64,000 nucleotides of DNA from Dyadobacter sp. 676 (GTDB lineage: Bacteria; Bacteroidota; Bacteroidia; Cytophagales; Spirosomataceae), in contig NZ_CP159289.1 of NCBI RefSeq assembly GCF_040448675.1, positions 6,679,001 to 6,743,000 of the forward strand, in the 5' to 3' direction. The notes beneath the pieces were generated by a model. That model was not told where the DNA came from and ran no database searches. It saw nothing but the letters and a program-made list of their open reading frames with translations. Below, one piece after another: positions 27,187-37,226 of this stretch. Within the stretch, counting starts at the first letter, position 1, and every line of letters begins with the position of its first letter. The translations under genes were made by a program, and so were the position numbers.

Positions 27187-28908
27187 ATGGCTATTTTACA
27201 ACCATTGATCGACATGGCCGAGATCTGCTACCAGCAGGGCATCCGGCATGTCGTTATTTCCCCGGGCTCCCGCAGCGCCGCATTGACCCTCGCTTTCGCA
27301 CGTCACGGGGGCTTTCAAACGCACGTAAGCATCGATGAACGCGCAGCCGGTTTCATCGCCCTCGGAATGGCTCAGCAAATCGACGCCCCGGTGGTCTTGA
27401 TTTGCACGTCGGGTAGTGCCGCCTACAATTTTGCCCCGGCGGTTTCTGAGGCTTTTTTTCAGCAAATTCCGCTGCTTGTGCTTACTGCCGACCGGCCCAG
27501 AGAATGGCAGCACCAGTATGACGGCCAGACGATCTACCAGACAGCTATTTTCGGTTCGCACGTGAAGCGTTCTTTCGAGATTTCGCCGGATTATCAGCAT
27601 CCGGATGTACAATGGGCCATCAACCGTATTACCAATGAGGCGGTTAACCTCGCGTCGCTCGCTCCCAACGGGCCCGTACACATTAATGTGCCTATTAGGG
27701 AGCCATTTTATCCGACTTCAGGGGAGGATTTGAAAACTTCGGAGTACATCAGGATTATACAAAGGCAGACAAACGAGGTGACATGGCCGCAGGGCGCCTG
27801 GGAAGAGCTGTTGGACGAATGGGAGAACGCGTCGAGAATCCTCATTGCGGGCGGTCAGGGCAAGCCTGATGGCGCATTGAGTGCCGTGCTTACCCGCATC
27901 GCCGACGAGTGGCATATTCCCGTTTTGGGCGATTGTATTTCTAATCTTACCGGCGGCGGGGAGTTCGTCCGTCATCACGATCTCTTCCTGGGAAAGAAGG
28001 GGGCCGGCACCCTCGGGCCGGATCTTTTGATCACCTTCGGAATGTCTTTTCTTTCGAAGGAATTCAAGCTGTTTATCCGGAAAAATCCTCCGAAACGGCA
28101 TTGGCATATCGGCGAAGACGCCTTCCTTGCCGATCCTTTTCAGTCCGTCACTAGAGAAATCCCCGGAAAGGCGGCCGCATTTTTTGATCAGTTATTTGAA
28201 AAACTTGATTACCAGTTGTTTGTAGAGAATGCTGACCTTACGCACGACACTTCCTTTCATGCATCATGGATAGAAAACGAGCGGAATACACGTCGGAAGA
28301 AGCATGAAATGCTGCAAAATCTATCATCGTTCAATGATTTAACTTTGTTAGACTTAATATTTAGATGTGTAAATCTTCCATATCAGTTACATATTGCCAA
28401 TAGCATGTCGGTACGATATGCAAACATACTGGCAACGGAAACCCAATGGTCCGGTGTATTCGCGAACCGGGGAACGAGCGGGATCGACGGCTGCGTAAGT
28501 ACCGCCATCGGTGCGGCAAAGGTGAACGGAAAGCCGACATTGCTGATTGTGGGAGATGTGGCATTTCTGTACGATCGTAATGGCCTGCTTATCGACAATC
28601 TGCCACAAAATCTGAAAATCGTGGTGCTCAATAACGCCGGCGGGAACATTTTCCGGATGATCGACGGTCCGGGCAGCCTGCCTGAACTCGAAACCTTTTT
28701 TGAGACCAGGCACGCATTCTCTGCGCGACGTACCTGCGAGGATTTAGGAATTGCATATTTCGGGGGGTCGGATCTGTCAGAAGCGGAAGCCGTCGTCAAG
28801 GAATTCCTGAATTTCAACGGGATTGCCCTGTTAGAAGGATTTACAAATCCCGTTGAAAACACCAATGTCTGGAAAGCACTGAAACAAGCATGTAAAACCG
28901 GTAGCTAG
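27187..28908 (+). CDS. menD: 2-succinyl-5-enolpyruvyl-6-hydroxy-3-cyclohexene-1-carboxylate synthase
   Basis: The 573-residue protein is a thiamine-diphosphate enzyme with the MenD start (VISPGSRSAALTLAFARHG), SIDERAAGFIALGMAQ with the catalytic glutamate, TSGSAAYNFAPAVSEAFFQQIPLLVLTADRP, and the cofactor region with VGDVAFLYDRNGL and VLNNAGGNIFRMI. MenD joins 2-oxoglutarate to isochorismate in menaquinone synthesis. The other men genes are not in the window. The gene overlaps the convergent TPR lipoprotein gene by four bases. Confidence 0.95.
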   Translation: MAILQPLIDMAEICYQQGIRHVVISPGSRSAALTLAFARHGGFQTHVSIDERAAGFIALGMAQQIDAPVVLICTSGSAAYNFAPAVSEAFFQQIPLLVLTADRPREWQHQYDGQTIYQTAIFGSHVKRSFEISPDYQHPDVQWAINRITNEAVNLASLAPNGPVHINVPIREPFYPTSGEDLKTSEYIRIIQRQTNEVTWPQGAWEELLDEWENASRILIAGGQGKPDGALSAVLTRIADEWHIPVLGDCISNLTGGGEFVRHHDLFLGKKGAGTLGPDLLITFGMSFLSKEFKLFIRKNPPKRHWHIGEDAFLADPFQSVTREIPGKAAAFFDQLFEKLDYQLFVENADLTHDTSFHASWIENERNTRRKKHEMLQNLSSFNDLTLLDLIFRCVNLPYQLHIANSMSVRYANILATETQWSGVFANRGTSGIDGCVSTAIGAAKVNGKPTLLIVGDVAFLYDRNGLLIDNLPQNLKIVVLNNAGGNIFRMIDGPGSLPELETFFETRHAFSARRTCEDLGIAYFGGSDLSEAEAVVKEFLNFNGIALLEGFTNPVENTNVWKALKQACKTGS

Positions 28909-29939
28909 CGGCAGTTTTTCGCCGCCTCGGCTGCCGCCAGGGAGTCTTTCAGCACAACCCCCTGCTTCCATATCCTGCACGCCTCCGCGACGTTATTTTG
29001 AGCGAAATAGGCTTGTCCGGTCAACCCGTAGAGCAATTCCACAGGTTCCGCAATTTGAATGGCTTTATTGAATGATTTCAGCGCTTCCAGGGTATTTCCT
29101 TTTTGCTGATAGTAAATTCCCAGATTGCGTAACGCATAACCGTTTTCCGGTAATTTTTCGAGGGAACGTTCAATGAGTTTACGGGCTTCTTCGGCCCGGC
29201 CGGTTTGCAACAGTGCGTATCCTTTATTGTTCAGGGAAAGGGGCTCCGCCGGGTCGCGGCTTAACACCTGGTCGAAGTAAGCGATAGCTTGCGGCCATTG
29301 CTTGTTTCTAGACGCAATAAGTCCGAGGTTGTTCAACGCCTGTGGCTGGGCGGGGTCCAGGGTTACGGCCGTTTCGAAATCGAGTTTGGCCTCGTTGTAG
29401 GAGCCCATCCGGTAGTATACGGCGCCACGGTTCACATAAGCCTCGACATTTGTCCTACTCAGCTTAAGTGCCATGTCATATTCCGGAATGGCCGCGGAAG
29501 GATTCCCCTGAGCCACGAGCAGGTTCCCTCTGATTACATGGAAACGCGTGGAATCCCTGTATTGCTTTTCGATTTGCTCCAAATCGGCTTTCGCCTCGTT
29601 CAAGCGCCCGAGATCGAGTGCAGCCTCCGACCGAACGAGATTTGCCTGTACCAGCGAAGGGTCCGTGTGAATTGCTTCTGTTAAAACCTCATAGGCATCG
29701 TTTGTACGTCCCAATTTCAACAAAGTTATCCCCTTGTTGAGATAGGCGTCCGAAAAATCTGCATTTTTGGCAATCGCTTCATCGTACAGTCGCAGGGCCT
29801 CGGCATAGTTCTTTTGATTCAGGGCCCTGTTGCCTTTAAGGAAGAAATCAGCGGCATCTTTTTTGTTCTGGGCTGTACAGTTTAATAATATTAGTACTAA
29901 TAAAAATAGCTTAATTAATCTATTGATTTTTAATAACAT
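28905..29939 (-). CDS. Tetratricopeptide-repeat lipoprotein
   Basis: The 344-residue protein has a lipoprotein signal (FLLVLILLNC, cysteine near residue 22), then about nine tetratricopeptide repeats starting at ADFFLKGNRALNQKNYAEAL and continuing through YLNKGITLLKLGRTNDAYEV, AYVNRGAVYYRMGSYNEAKL and NNKGYALLQTGRAEEARKLI. TPR arrays bind partner proteins. No catalytic domain is present. The start lies 26 bases from the divergent small gene at 29966. Its role is unknown. Confidence 0.85.
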   Translation of the reverse strand: MLLKINRLIKLFLLVLILLNCTAQNKKDAADFFLKGNRALNQKNYAEALRLYDEAIAKNADFSDAYLNKGITLLKLGRTNDAYEVLTEAIHTDPSLVQANLVRSEAALDLGRLNEAKADLEQIEKQYRDSTRFHVIRGNLLVAQGNPSAAIPEYDMALKLSRTNVEAYVNRGAVYYRMGSYNEAKLDFETAVTLDPAQPQALNNLGLIASRNKQWPQAIAYFDQVLSRDPAEPLSLNNKGYALLQTGRAEEARKLIERSLEKLPENGYALRNLGIYYQQKGNTLEALKSFNKAIQIAEPVELLYGLTGQAYFAQNNVAEACRIWKQGVVLKDSLAAAEAAKNCR

Positions 29940-29965
29940 ATAATTAGTAATGGTAAAAAATAGTT

Positions 29966-30217
29966 ATGAGGTACATCAAGGACATCCCTAACCCTCGCTA
30001 CAAAATCGGTCTGTACCAATGGAACAGCAAGTACATTATTAAAATCGAGTCGGGAATGTATGAGCAAACTTACAAAATCGATGATTACGAAGTTGCCACG
30101 ACCGACGAGCTGGAAGCGTGTATGGATCCGGAGTTCATCGATGCCGTCGCAGCCCGTTTCGACGATATGCATGCGGGTTTCAATAGCACGCTTGTACGCC
30201 ACAATGTGCTTTTTTAG
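29966..30217 (+). CDS. Small conserved-looking protein of unknown function
   Basis: The 83-residue protein begins MRYIKDIPNPRYKIGLYQWN and continues KYIIKIESGMYEQTYKI, with a C-terminal acidic helix (ELEACMDPEFIDAVAARFDD). It has no signal peptide or membrane segment, so it is likely cytoplasmic. Composition and codon use look like a real gene and it has its own ATG close behind the divergent promoter region. I do not recognise the family. Confidence 0.65.
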   Translation: MRYIKDIPNPRYKIGLYQWNSKYIIKIESGMYEQTYKIDDYEVATTDELEACMDPEFIDAVAARFDDMHAGFNSTLVRHNVLF

Positions 30218-30329
30218 GCTTCCGGGCCAATTTGAGGCCAGTGAACGTATACGGTTTTAATGTACTTTTCGTTAGATAGCAAATAATTTTAAGCGGTAAG
30301 TGAAGGCCAAAATATTCTTTATCGGGGAT

Positions 30330-33300
30330 ATGGTAAACCACAAAAACTTAATTCAAAACTCCACCAACTCAGTATCTATGGTTTTTAAACACGGCGCCTC
30401 CACCATCGGCATGTTCGTATGTGTAGGCGCGTCTTCCGTAGTGGCCCAGAATACGCTCAGTATTACGGAGCCGGAAGCACATTTTCGCAACGGCCTCGAA
30501 TATTACGCAAAGTCTAATTACGTTGCTGCCAGGCAGGAATTCGGCGAGTTCCTGAATTCGCAGGATAAATTGCTCAGTACCAGCGACTATAATAAAGTTA
30601 CGGCTGAGTATTATGTAGCGGTTACGGGGCTGTACCTCAATTATCCGGAAGCGGAGGTGCAGGTCGACCGGTTCGTCAAGAATCACGCCGAACACCCCAA
30701 GGCACAACTCATTTACAGCGATCTGGGCAAGTATTATTATGAAAGCGGCAACTACGAAAAGGCCATTACCTATCTCGAAAAGGCGGTAGATATGCCCGGT
30801 ACCGGTGCAGGGCAACTGGAAAGTGCTTACCGGCTCGCGATGTCGTATTACAACACCAAGCAGCCCGACCTTGCCTTACCGTTGTTTAACCAGGTGAAGA
30901 ACGAGGCGGGCTTCGCGAATGCAGCGGACGCTTCTTTTTACGCGGGCGTGATCAACTATCAAAAAAACAATTTCGAGGAGGCTTATCAGGATTTCAAGCG
31001 GATAGAGGACCATCCGTATTACAAGAACGAAGCTCCCAACTGGATCATTTCCTCGCTTTATCAACTCAAAAAGTTCGACGAGCTACTTGCTTACGGCGAA
31101 CGCATCCTGGGCGCGCAAAGGGGAAATACGAAACTCGACGATGTGGCATTGTATGTAGCGGAGGTATATTACGAGAAGGGGGATTATGCTAATGCCGTCA
31201 AGGCGTACGAGCGTTACAAGCGCATGCGCCCGGGTGCGATCCCTCCGACGGTAGCATTGCATTATGGACACGCGCAGTTCCGTAATAACAATTTTGAAGG
31301 CGCGATTGCTTCTCTCAAACCCATTGGAAATGGCAAGGATTCTGTTTCGCAATATGCATCTTACATATTGGGTATCAGTAACTTAAAGACAGTTAATTTA
31401 AGTAATGCTTTAACGTCATTCGGCAATGCTGCCGCTTTGGATTTCAATCAGGTAGTGAAGGAGGAAGCCACCTATAACCACGCAAAGGTGCAGCTGGAGC
31501 TCGGTAATAATACGGACGCCATTAAAGAGCTTAACAACTACATGGTAAAGTATCCGGATAGCAAACATACGGAGGAAGCAACCGAGCTTATAGCCGAAGG
31601 ATATGCCAATGCGAGTAATAGCGCAGGGGCAATAAAGTACATTGAAGGGCTCAAAACGAGGAATGCTAAAATTAATAGTACCTATCAGCGGTTGACCTAC
31701 AACCAGGGGGGTGACGGATTTTAACGCCGGACGCTACGAGCAGGCCATTGCCATGTTCGATAAGTCGCTCAAATTCCCGATCGACGCCGAGTTATTCAAT
31801 GCCGCATCGTTTTACAAGGCAGAGTCGGTATACGGTGCGAAGCGTGTGGACGAAGCGGCCACCTTGTACAACCAGATTGCCAGGAACCCGAAAGCAGGCA
31901 TTTACGCAAGAAAGAGCCTCTATGCTTTGGGTTATATTTACTACAACCAGAAGAAATACAGCCAGGCCTTACCCTATTTCCGCGATTTTACCAACAACAT
32001 CGAAGGGATGGATGCCGAAATGATCGAGGACGCGCATGCAAGGCTCGCGGATTGCTATCTGGCCGCGAAAAATTACAACGAAGCGATCCGCACTTACGAG
32101 CAGGTGGCGGCGAAGGGGAAAGTCGACAAGGATTACGCATTATTCCAAAAGGCCCGCGCATATGTGTACATGAACCGCGAGGCCGAGGCTAAACGGCAGT
32201 TTGAACTGCTGATCAGCCAATATCCGCAGTCGAAGCATCTGGACAACGCCTATTTCCAGCTTGCCGACATCGATTTCCAGAATCAAAGCTATTCCGCGGC
32301 TGTGAAAGGCTTCACACGCATGATCAATGAGAAACCTAAAAGTCCGCTGATTCCCGCAGCGTTGCTGCGTCGGGCGCAGTCGTACTACAATTTGCAGGTG
32401 TACGAGCAGGCAATCGTCGATTTCCGTAAAATCCTGACCGAATATTCCGATTCGCCCTCCGCGGAAAGCGCACTGGAAGGTATCCAGGAAAGTTATACGG
32501 CGGTTGGCCGGCCGGAGGAATTCAACCAGGTGCTGGGCGTCGTCCGGAAGAACAATCCCGGTAACGAAAAACTAGAAGGTGTCGAGTTCGATAATGTACG
32601 GAACCTGTATTATGCGGAAAAGTACGAAAACGCGATTTCGGCGTTGCAGGAATTCCTGCGAACTTACCCTGCCAGCAAATACCAGTACGATGCGACTTAT
32701 TTCATCGCATCTTCTTACGACAAGACGAACCGCGTGAACGAAGCGCTTCAATACTATAATAAAGTGGTTCAGCAAAACCGGTCACAGTTTGTGGGCGCTG
32801 CGGCTCAGCGTTCGGCGGAACTGGAAATCGGTCGTGGAAACTTTAATAATGCTGTCACGAATTTCCGCGTGCTCTCCCGCAACGCGGAAAACAAGAAGGA
32901 CCAGGCAACGGCATGGACTGGGCTGATGGATACCTACTTCACCTTGAAAAACTACGATTCCACGCTCTATTATGCGAAGGAGATCATTAATATGGGCAAT
33001 GTGGTACCCGGCAGCCTGGGCAAGGCGCAGCTTTATCAGGCCAAGGTGCCTTATGAGAAGGGCGACCTGAAAAAGGCGGCGGAGGAGTTTAAGAAGATTT
33101 CGGCTTCATCCAAGGACGAGTTCGGTGCCGAAGCGGCCTACTGGTCCGCCATGATCCTGTACAAAGAGAAGAAATACAAGGAGGCTGAAACGGCCATCAT
33201 CGAATTGGGCAGAAACTTCGAGGGATACGACTATTGGCGTGCACGCTCGTTCATCCTGCTTGCGGACGTATACGTGGGCATGAACGAGAAAGTCCAGGCG

Positions 33301-33390
33301 AAGGCTACGCTGAATTCCATTATCGAGAATTCGGACGACAAGGAAGCGGTAGAGCTCGCGAAGGAGAAGTTGAACCAAATCGAAAAATAA
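30330..33390 (+). CDS. Large tetratricopeptide-repeat envelope protein, interrupted by a one-base frameshift
   Basis: The first frame ends at 31724 with YQRLTYNQGGDGF. The second frame resumes as VTDFNAGRYEQAIAMFDKSL and runs to 33390. The break is a run of six G at 31706-31711; with five G the reading is YNQGVTDFNAGRYEQA and one protein of about 1019 residues results. It has a signal peptide (MVFKHGASTIGMFVCVGASSV) and many TPR units (for example YYESGNYEKAITYLEKAV, YYEKGDYANAVKAYERY). The start may be GTG 30300, ATG 30330 or ATG 30378; the signal peptide favours a late start. The outer-membrane barrel gene follows 39 bases later, suggesting that the two work together at the envelope. Confidence 0.82.
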
Positions 33391-33429
33391 CCAGTGGAAC
33401 CCTGCTGTTTCATCAAAAACTCATTACTC

Positions 33430-35100
33430 ATGACGCATTCCAAGTTATTACGTTCTTCACTGTTCCTGATTACGCTGGGGTTTTCCTCCCAGTTTGCTAT
33501 CGCGCAACGCGGGGAGATCGAAAGCCAGACTTACGAAATTATTAAAGATAAAAGCATTGAATTTGCACCCGCCAACCGGGTTTTCGATAAAGTACAGCCC
33601 GTGCAGGGCGAGACGGGAAAGAAAAAGGTCTCGTACCAGATCGTAGACCCGGTGATCGATATTGCTTCGCCCAAGCTTACGCCGGCGGTCGGCGTATCGT
33701 CCGACGAAAAGGGCCGTCAGGACGAACCTGACGTTTTGAACAACTACGTCAAAGCGGGAGGCGGTAATTACGGTCGTTTTCTCGGCGAAATATTTGTGGG
33801 GGGACGGCCGAAGGAAGATCTTGCGTTCACGACCCAGCTGAAACATCTTTCGGCCGCCAACGGCCCCGTGGACGGCAAGAATTCGGCCAACGCAGCGACC
33901 AGCTTTAAGATCGGCGGCAAATACATCAGGGAGAAGTATAAAGTCGACGCAGGCTTTAATTTCGACCGCAAAAACTATTACTTCTATGGTTATCGGCCAC
34001 AGCCGGAAGGCGTGGTGGTGGACCGCGACACGATCCGTCAGACAATTAACCAGTTCGGATTTAACCTTGGCTTCGAAAATACGGATGCTTCGGTGCTGGT
34101 CGATTATTCGGTGAAGACGGGCCTCAATACCCTGAAAGACCGCTACAATGCATCGGAAATCGATTGGGGAACCAATCTTACCGCCTCTGTACCTATTTCA
34201 GAGTCGTTTTTTGCGCTGCTTGAAGCAGATGCCTACGTGTCGCAGCGCGTCGACTACTTCACCTATAATCGTAACTTGTTCCGTGTTAGACCGACGTTCA
34301 AGTACGTGAACGACCTGTTTTCCGTTTCGGCGGGTATCAATGCCGTGAATGAGACGGATAACCAGCTGGATGTAAACAGGACGAAAGCCTTTCCTGCCGT
34401 GAATCTAGACGTAACACCGTTCTCCGGGGTGCATATTTTCGCGGGCTGGAACGGGGATATCGTTCGAAATACATTGAAGAGCATGCTGAGCGAAAATCAA
34501 TGGCTGGGGCCTAACGTATTGATCCTGAATACGGAAAAGACTTCCGATATCAGCGCGGGCGTGAAAGGAGAGACCGGTACGGGTATTAATTATGAGGGAA
34601 AAGTGGCTTATACTTCCTACCGCAACTTTTATTCGTTTAACAACTCGCTTTCGGATACTTCCCGTTTTTCGGCGATTTATGACCCGGGTAAAACCAAGGT
34701 GCTGACCATCTCCGCACAAGCTGGCTATAATTTCAATGAGTTGTTCAAAACATCGCTCAAAGCTAACTTCTTCGACTATGCCGTGGACAAGGTGGAGGAG
34801 CCGTGGCACCGTCCGGATCTCACTTTGAACTGGTTCAATGCCCTTACCATCAGCAAAAAACTGTTCGTAACAGCCGATTTTTATATGCTCAGAGGGCTGA
34901 AAGCGAAAAATTTTCAGACGGGCGTCGTAACGAAATTGCCTGTAATTGCCGATCTGAATTTGAAAATCGACTACCTGTTAACCAGGAACTTCTCTGCGTT
35001 CGTGAACCTGAACAACGTGCTGGGCAAGAAGTACCAGCGCTACCAGTATTACCCGCAGCAGGGGCTTAACTTTATTGCCGGATTGTCATTTTCTTTTTAA
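33430..35100 (+). CDS. Outer-membrane beta-barrel protein (TonB-dependent-receptor-like)
   Basis: The 556-residue protein starts at ATG 33430 with a signal peptide (KLLRSSLFLITLGFSSQFAIAQ). The rest alternates short turns and amphipathic strands, with aromatic strand ends (FNFDRKNYYFYGY, YTSYRNFYSFNN), and closes GLNFIAGLSFSF, a C-terminal strand ending in phenylalanine as barrel proteins do. NLNNVLGKKYQRYQYYPQQG resembles the end of TonB-dependent receptors, but I see no plug domain or TonB box. It is probably co-transcribed with the TPR gene upstream and the HU/SPOR gene downstream. Ligand unknown. Confidence 0.83.
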   Translation: MTHSKLLRSSLFLITLGFSSQFAIAQRGEIESQTYEIIKDKSIEFAPANRVFDKVQPVQGETGKKKVSYQIVDPVIDIASPKLTPAVGVSSDEKGRQDEPDVLNNYVKAGGGNYGRFLGEIFVGGRPKEDLAFTTQLKHLSAANGPVDGKNSANAATSFKIGGKYIREKYKVDAGFNFDRKNYYFYGYRPQPEGVVVDRDTIRQTINQFGFNLGFENTDASVLVDYSVKTGLNTLKDRYNASEIDWGTNLTASVPISESFFALLEADAYVSQRVDYFTYNRNLFRVRPTFKYVNDLFSVSAGINAVNETDNQLDVNRTKAFPAVNLDVTPFSGVHIFAGWNGDIVRNTLKSMLSENQWLGPNVLILNTEKTSDISAGVKGETGTGINYEGKVAYTSYRNFYSFNNSLSDTSRFSAIYDPGKTKVLTISAQAGYNFNELFKTSLKANFFDYAVDKVEEPWHRPDLTLNWFNALTISKKLFVTADFYMLRGLKAKNFQTGVVTKLPVIADLNLKIDYLLTRNFSAFVNLNNVLGKKYQRYQYYPQQGLNFIAGLSFSF

Positions 35101-35129
35101 CTTCGCTGAGTTAACACCAAACTTCGTTC

Positions 35130-36185
35130 ATGATAGCAGTCGAAACAGTCATCCGGAAACTCATTGGAGAATACGAATTCGTGATCATTCCCGGGTTCGG
35201 AGCCTTGCTTTCTCACCAGGTTCCGGCCGTGTATGACGGTAATTCAGGGATTTTCACGCCGCCTGTTAAAAGGCTGGCATTTAATGAGTACCTGAAACTC
35301 GACGACGGGCTGTTGGCTAACTATATTTCACGTCATGAAAAAGTGACCCATGCCGACGCCCTGGATTACATCAAAGGTTATACCGATCGCCTGAGGTCGG
35401 GGCTGGATCTCAATGGAGAAGTGAGCATTGCAGGTATCGGCGAGTTCAAGCAGAACGTGGAGGGAAAGCTGGTGTTCGAACCTAACACCGGTAAGTACTT
35501 TAAGGATGAATGGTATGGCTTCGAAAAGGTAAAAGCCGTTGAAATACAAGGCCGGCCGGTCGCTGCATTGAACTCCGCGGAATACACGGGCGACGATGTT
35601 GAAGTGGTCGAACTGGAAAATGAAAGAAAGCCACGTTTCCGTTGGACAGGCTGGGCTGCGGCAGCGGTGATCGCCGGGTTGCTATGTGGGCTCAGTTTCT
35701 TTCTGGTGAATACGGAAAACGAATACATTAAGAGCACGCTGAACCCTTTTGCCGAAATGTTCGGGCGCAATGAGCCTGCGGAAACCACCGTGGTTAGAAA
35801 CGACACCCGGCCTGAACCATCGCCGGTGACGGAGCCCATCGCGGTAAAGACAAACCCTGTGCCCGTTGATTCCGCCGCTGCCGTTGCTTCCGCACCCGTC
35901 GCGGAGGTGGCCCCAGCGGTTGCCGAGGCCAAGCCGACCGATATTGCATCCGCTAAATTCTATGTTATAGCCGGTGCATTCAAGGGAACAAGACAGGCCA
36001 AAGTTTTGCTTGCCCAGCTGAATGAAAAAGGTCTGACAAAAGCATTCATTATCCCGGGCGACGAACGCAGCAAAAAGGTGAAAGTGGCTGTGGACGGCTT
36101 TGACAATGAAACGGATGCCTACCGTGCGTCGGCTCAACTCAAAGCCGTGATCGGCGAAGCAGGCTGGGTTTTCAAGAAGAAATAA
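35130..36185 (+). CDS. HU-CCDC81-like and SPOR-domain membrane protein
   Basis: The 351-residue protein begins with a Bacteroidota-type HU-like region (about 1-140: RKLIGEYEFVIIPGFGALLS and YTDRLRSGLDLNGEVSIAGI). A single membrane segment follows (WAAAAVIAGLLCGLSFFLV, near 175-193), then an Ala/Pro-rich linker and a SPOR domain at the end (FYVIAGAFKGTRQAKVLL). SPOR domains bind denuded septal peptidoglycan, so a link to cell-wall structure or division is likely. The N-terminal fold resembles DNA-binding HU but is cytoplasmic and probably not a classical nucleoid protein. A terminator follows. Confidence 0.86.
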   Translation: MIAVETVIRKLIGEYEFVIIPGFGALLSHQVPAVYDGNSGIFTPPVKRLAFNEYLKLDDGLLANYISRHEKVTHADALDYIKGYTDRLRSGLDLNGEVSIAGIGEFKQNVEGKLVFEPNTGKYFKDEWYGFEKVKAVEIQGRPVAALNSAEYTGDDVEVVELENERKPRFRWTGWAAAAVIAGLLCGLSFFLVNTENEYIKSTLNPFAEMFGRNEPAETTVVRNDTRPEPSPVTEPIAVKTNPVPVDSAAAVASAPVAEVAPAVAEAKPTDIASAKFYVIAGAFKGTRQAKVLLAQLNEKGLTKAFIIPGDERSKKVKVAVDGFDNETDAYRASAQLKAVIGEAGWVFKKK

Positions 36186-36207
36186 CGTTTTAAAATACAG
36201 AGATGCG

Positions 36208-36236
36208 AAAAGGAGGTCATCGGCCTCCTTTTTTGT
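36208..36236 (+). terminator. Terminator after the SPOR-domain gene
   Basis: AAAAGGAGG at 36208-36216 pairs perfectly with CCTCCTTTT at 36224-36232, followed by more T. It closes the envelope transcript that starts with the large TPR gene. Confidence 0.85.
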
Positions 36237-36292
36237 TGCATACGTTTTTTACTATTTTTACGTTTTCGGAAAAGAAAAACCCAGATTGATAA

Positions 36293-37219
36293 ATGATCAC
36301 ATTACAGGCAGAAGACCGGCAGCGTATCGCAATTTCATGGGCGTGGTCCTTCGGGATTACGGCTGCGATGTTGGGCATATTCTTCTTCATCCGGCTGAGC
36401 TCGTCACTTCCCAAAGCCGAACCTATGGAGTTGTTCGTGGAAGTGAATTACGGGACCAGTAAAGTCGGCAAGGGAGATATTCAGACGTTCAACAAGCCCA
36501 ACGACAGCAAGGTTGCCGAAAACATGAAAGCGGATGCCGACGAAGTGAAGAAAATCAAATCGGTCGCTACACCAAAACCGACGCCTCCGACACCACCTAA
36601 AATAGAGTCACCAAAGCCCACAAAAACTGTCGCTGAAAAGCCGGTAATCACGTCCAAGACGGAAAGCCCGGTGGAAGCTCCGGAGAAGACCGACGTTAAA
36701 AAATCGACGGGTAACGAGAATGCTTCTGCCCCCGTTGCAAAACCGGCTCCTGAAAAAGCCATCAATAAAGACGCTTTGTTCAGCAAATCGTCCGGCAGCA
36801 AATCGGGAAGCAATGGCACTAATGGAACGAAAAGTGGCGTTGGCGGCAATAACAATGGCGACGATGCCGAAGGGGTAGGCGACAAAGGCTCCAAAACCGG
36901 TAGCCTCTTCGCAAAAACCTACAAAGGCGAAGGCGGAGGCGGCGGGACGAATGTCGGCCTTAATCTTTCGGGATGGAGCTGGTCCAGGAGACCAGTGGTG
37001 GATGACAATTCCGATGCCACCGGAGATATCACTTTCAAGATCACGGTCGACAAAAACGGTCGTGTGAAGAGCGTGATTACACAAAGCACAACGGTAACCG
37101 ATTACGCGGTGGTCAATAAATATAAGAGCGCCGTCAGAGACCTTACTTTCGTACCCAAGTCGGCCAATGTGCCCGATGAATCGATCGGTACCATTACCTT
37201 TAAAATACGTTCACGTTAA
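36293..37219 (+). CDS. TonB-like energy-transducing protein
   Basis: The 308-residue protein has a short cytoplasmic start, one membrane segment (about residues 18-36, ITAAMLGIFFFIRL), and a long Pro/Lys/Glu-rich linker (PTPPTPPKIESPKPTKT and onward). A Gly/Ser/Asn-rich stretch follows, then a C-terminal domain resembling TonB (GDITFKITVDKNGRVKSVIT ... TITFKIRSR). TonB proteins carry proton-motive energy to outer-membrane receptors. No exbB/exbD genes are adjacent. folC follows after 7 bases, so the two may share a transcript. Confidence 0.78.
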   Translation: MITLQAEDRQRIAISWAWSFGITAAMLGIFFFIRLSSSLPKAEPMELFVEVNYGTSKVGKGDIQTFNKPNDSKVAENMKADADEVKKIKSVATPKPTPPTPPKIESPKPTKTVAEKPVITSKTESPVEAPEKTDVKKSTGNENASAPVAKPAPEKAINKDALFSKSSGSKSGSNGTNGTKSGVGGNNNGDDAEGVGDKGSKTGSLFAKTYKGEGGGGGTNVGLNLSGWSWSRRPVVDDNSDATGDITFKITVDKNGRVKSVITQSTTVTDYAVVNKYKSAVRDLTFVPKSANVPDESIGTITFKIRSR

Positions 37220-37226
37220 TATCTAA

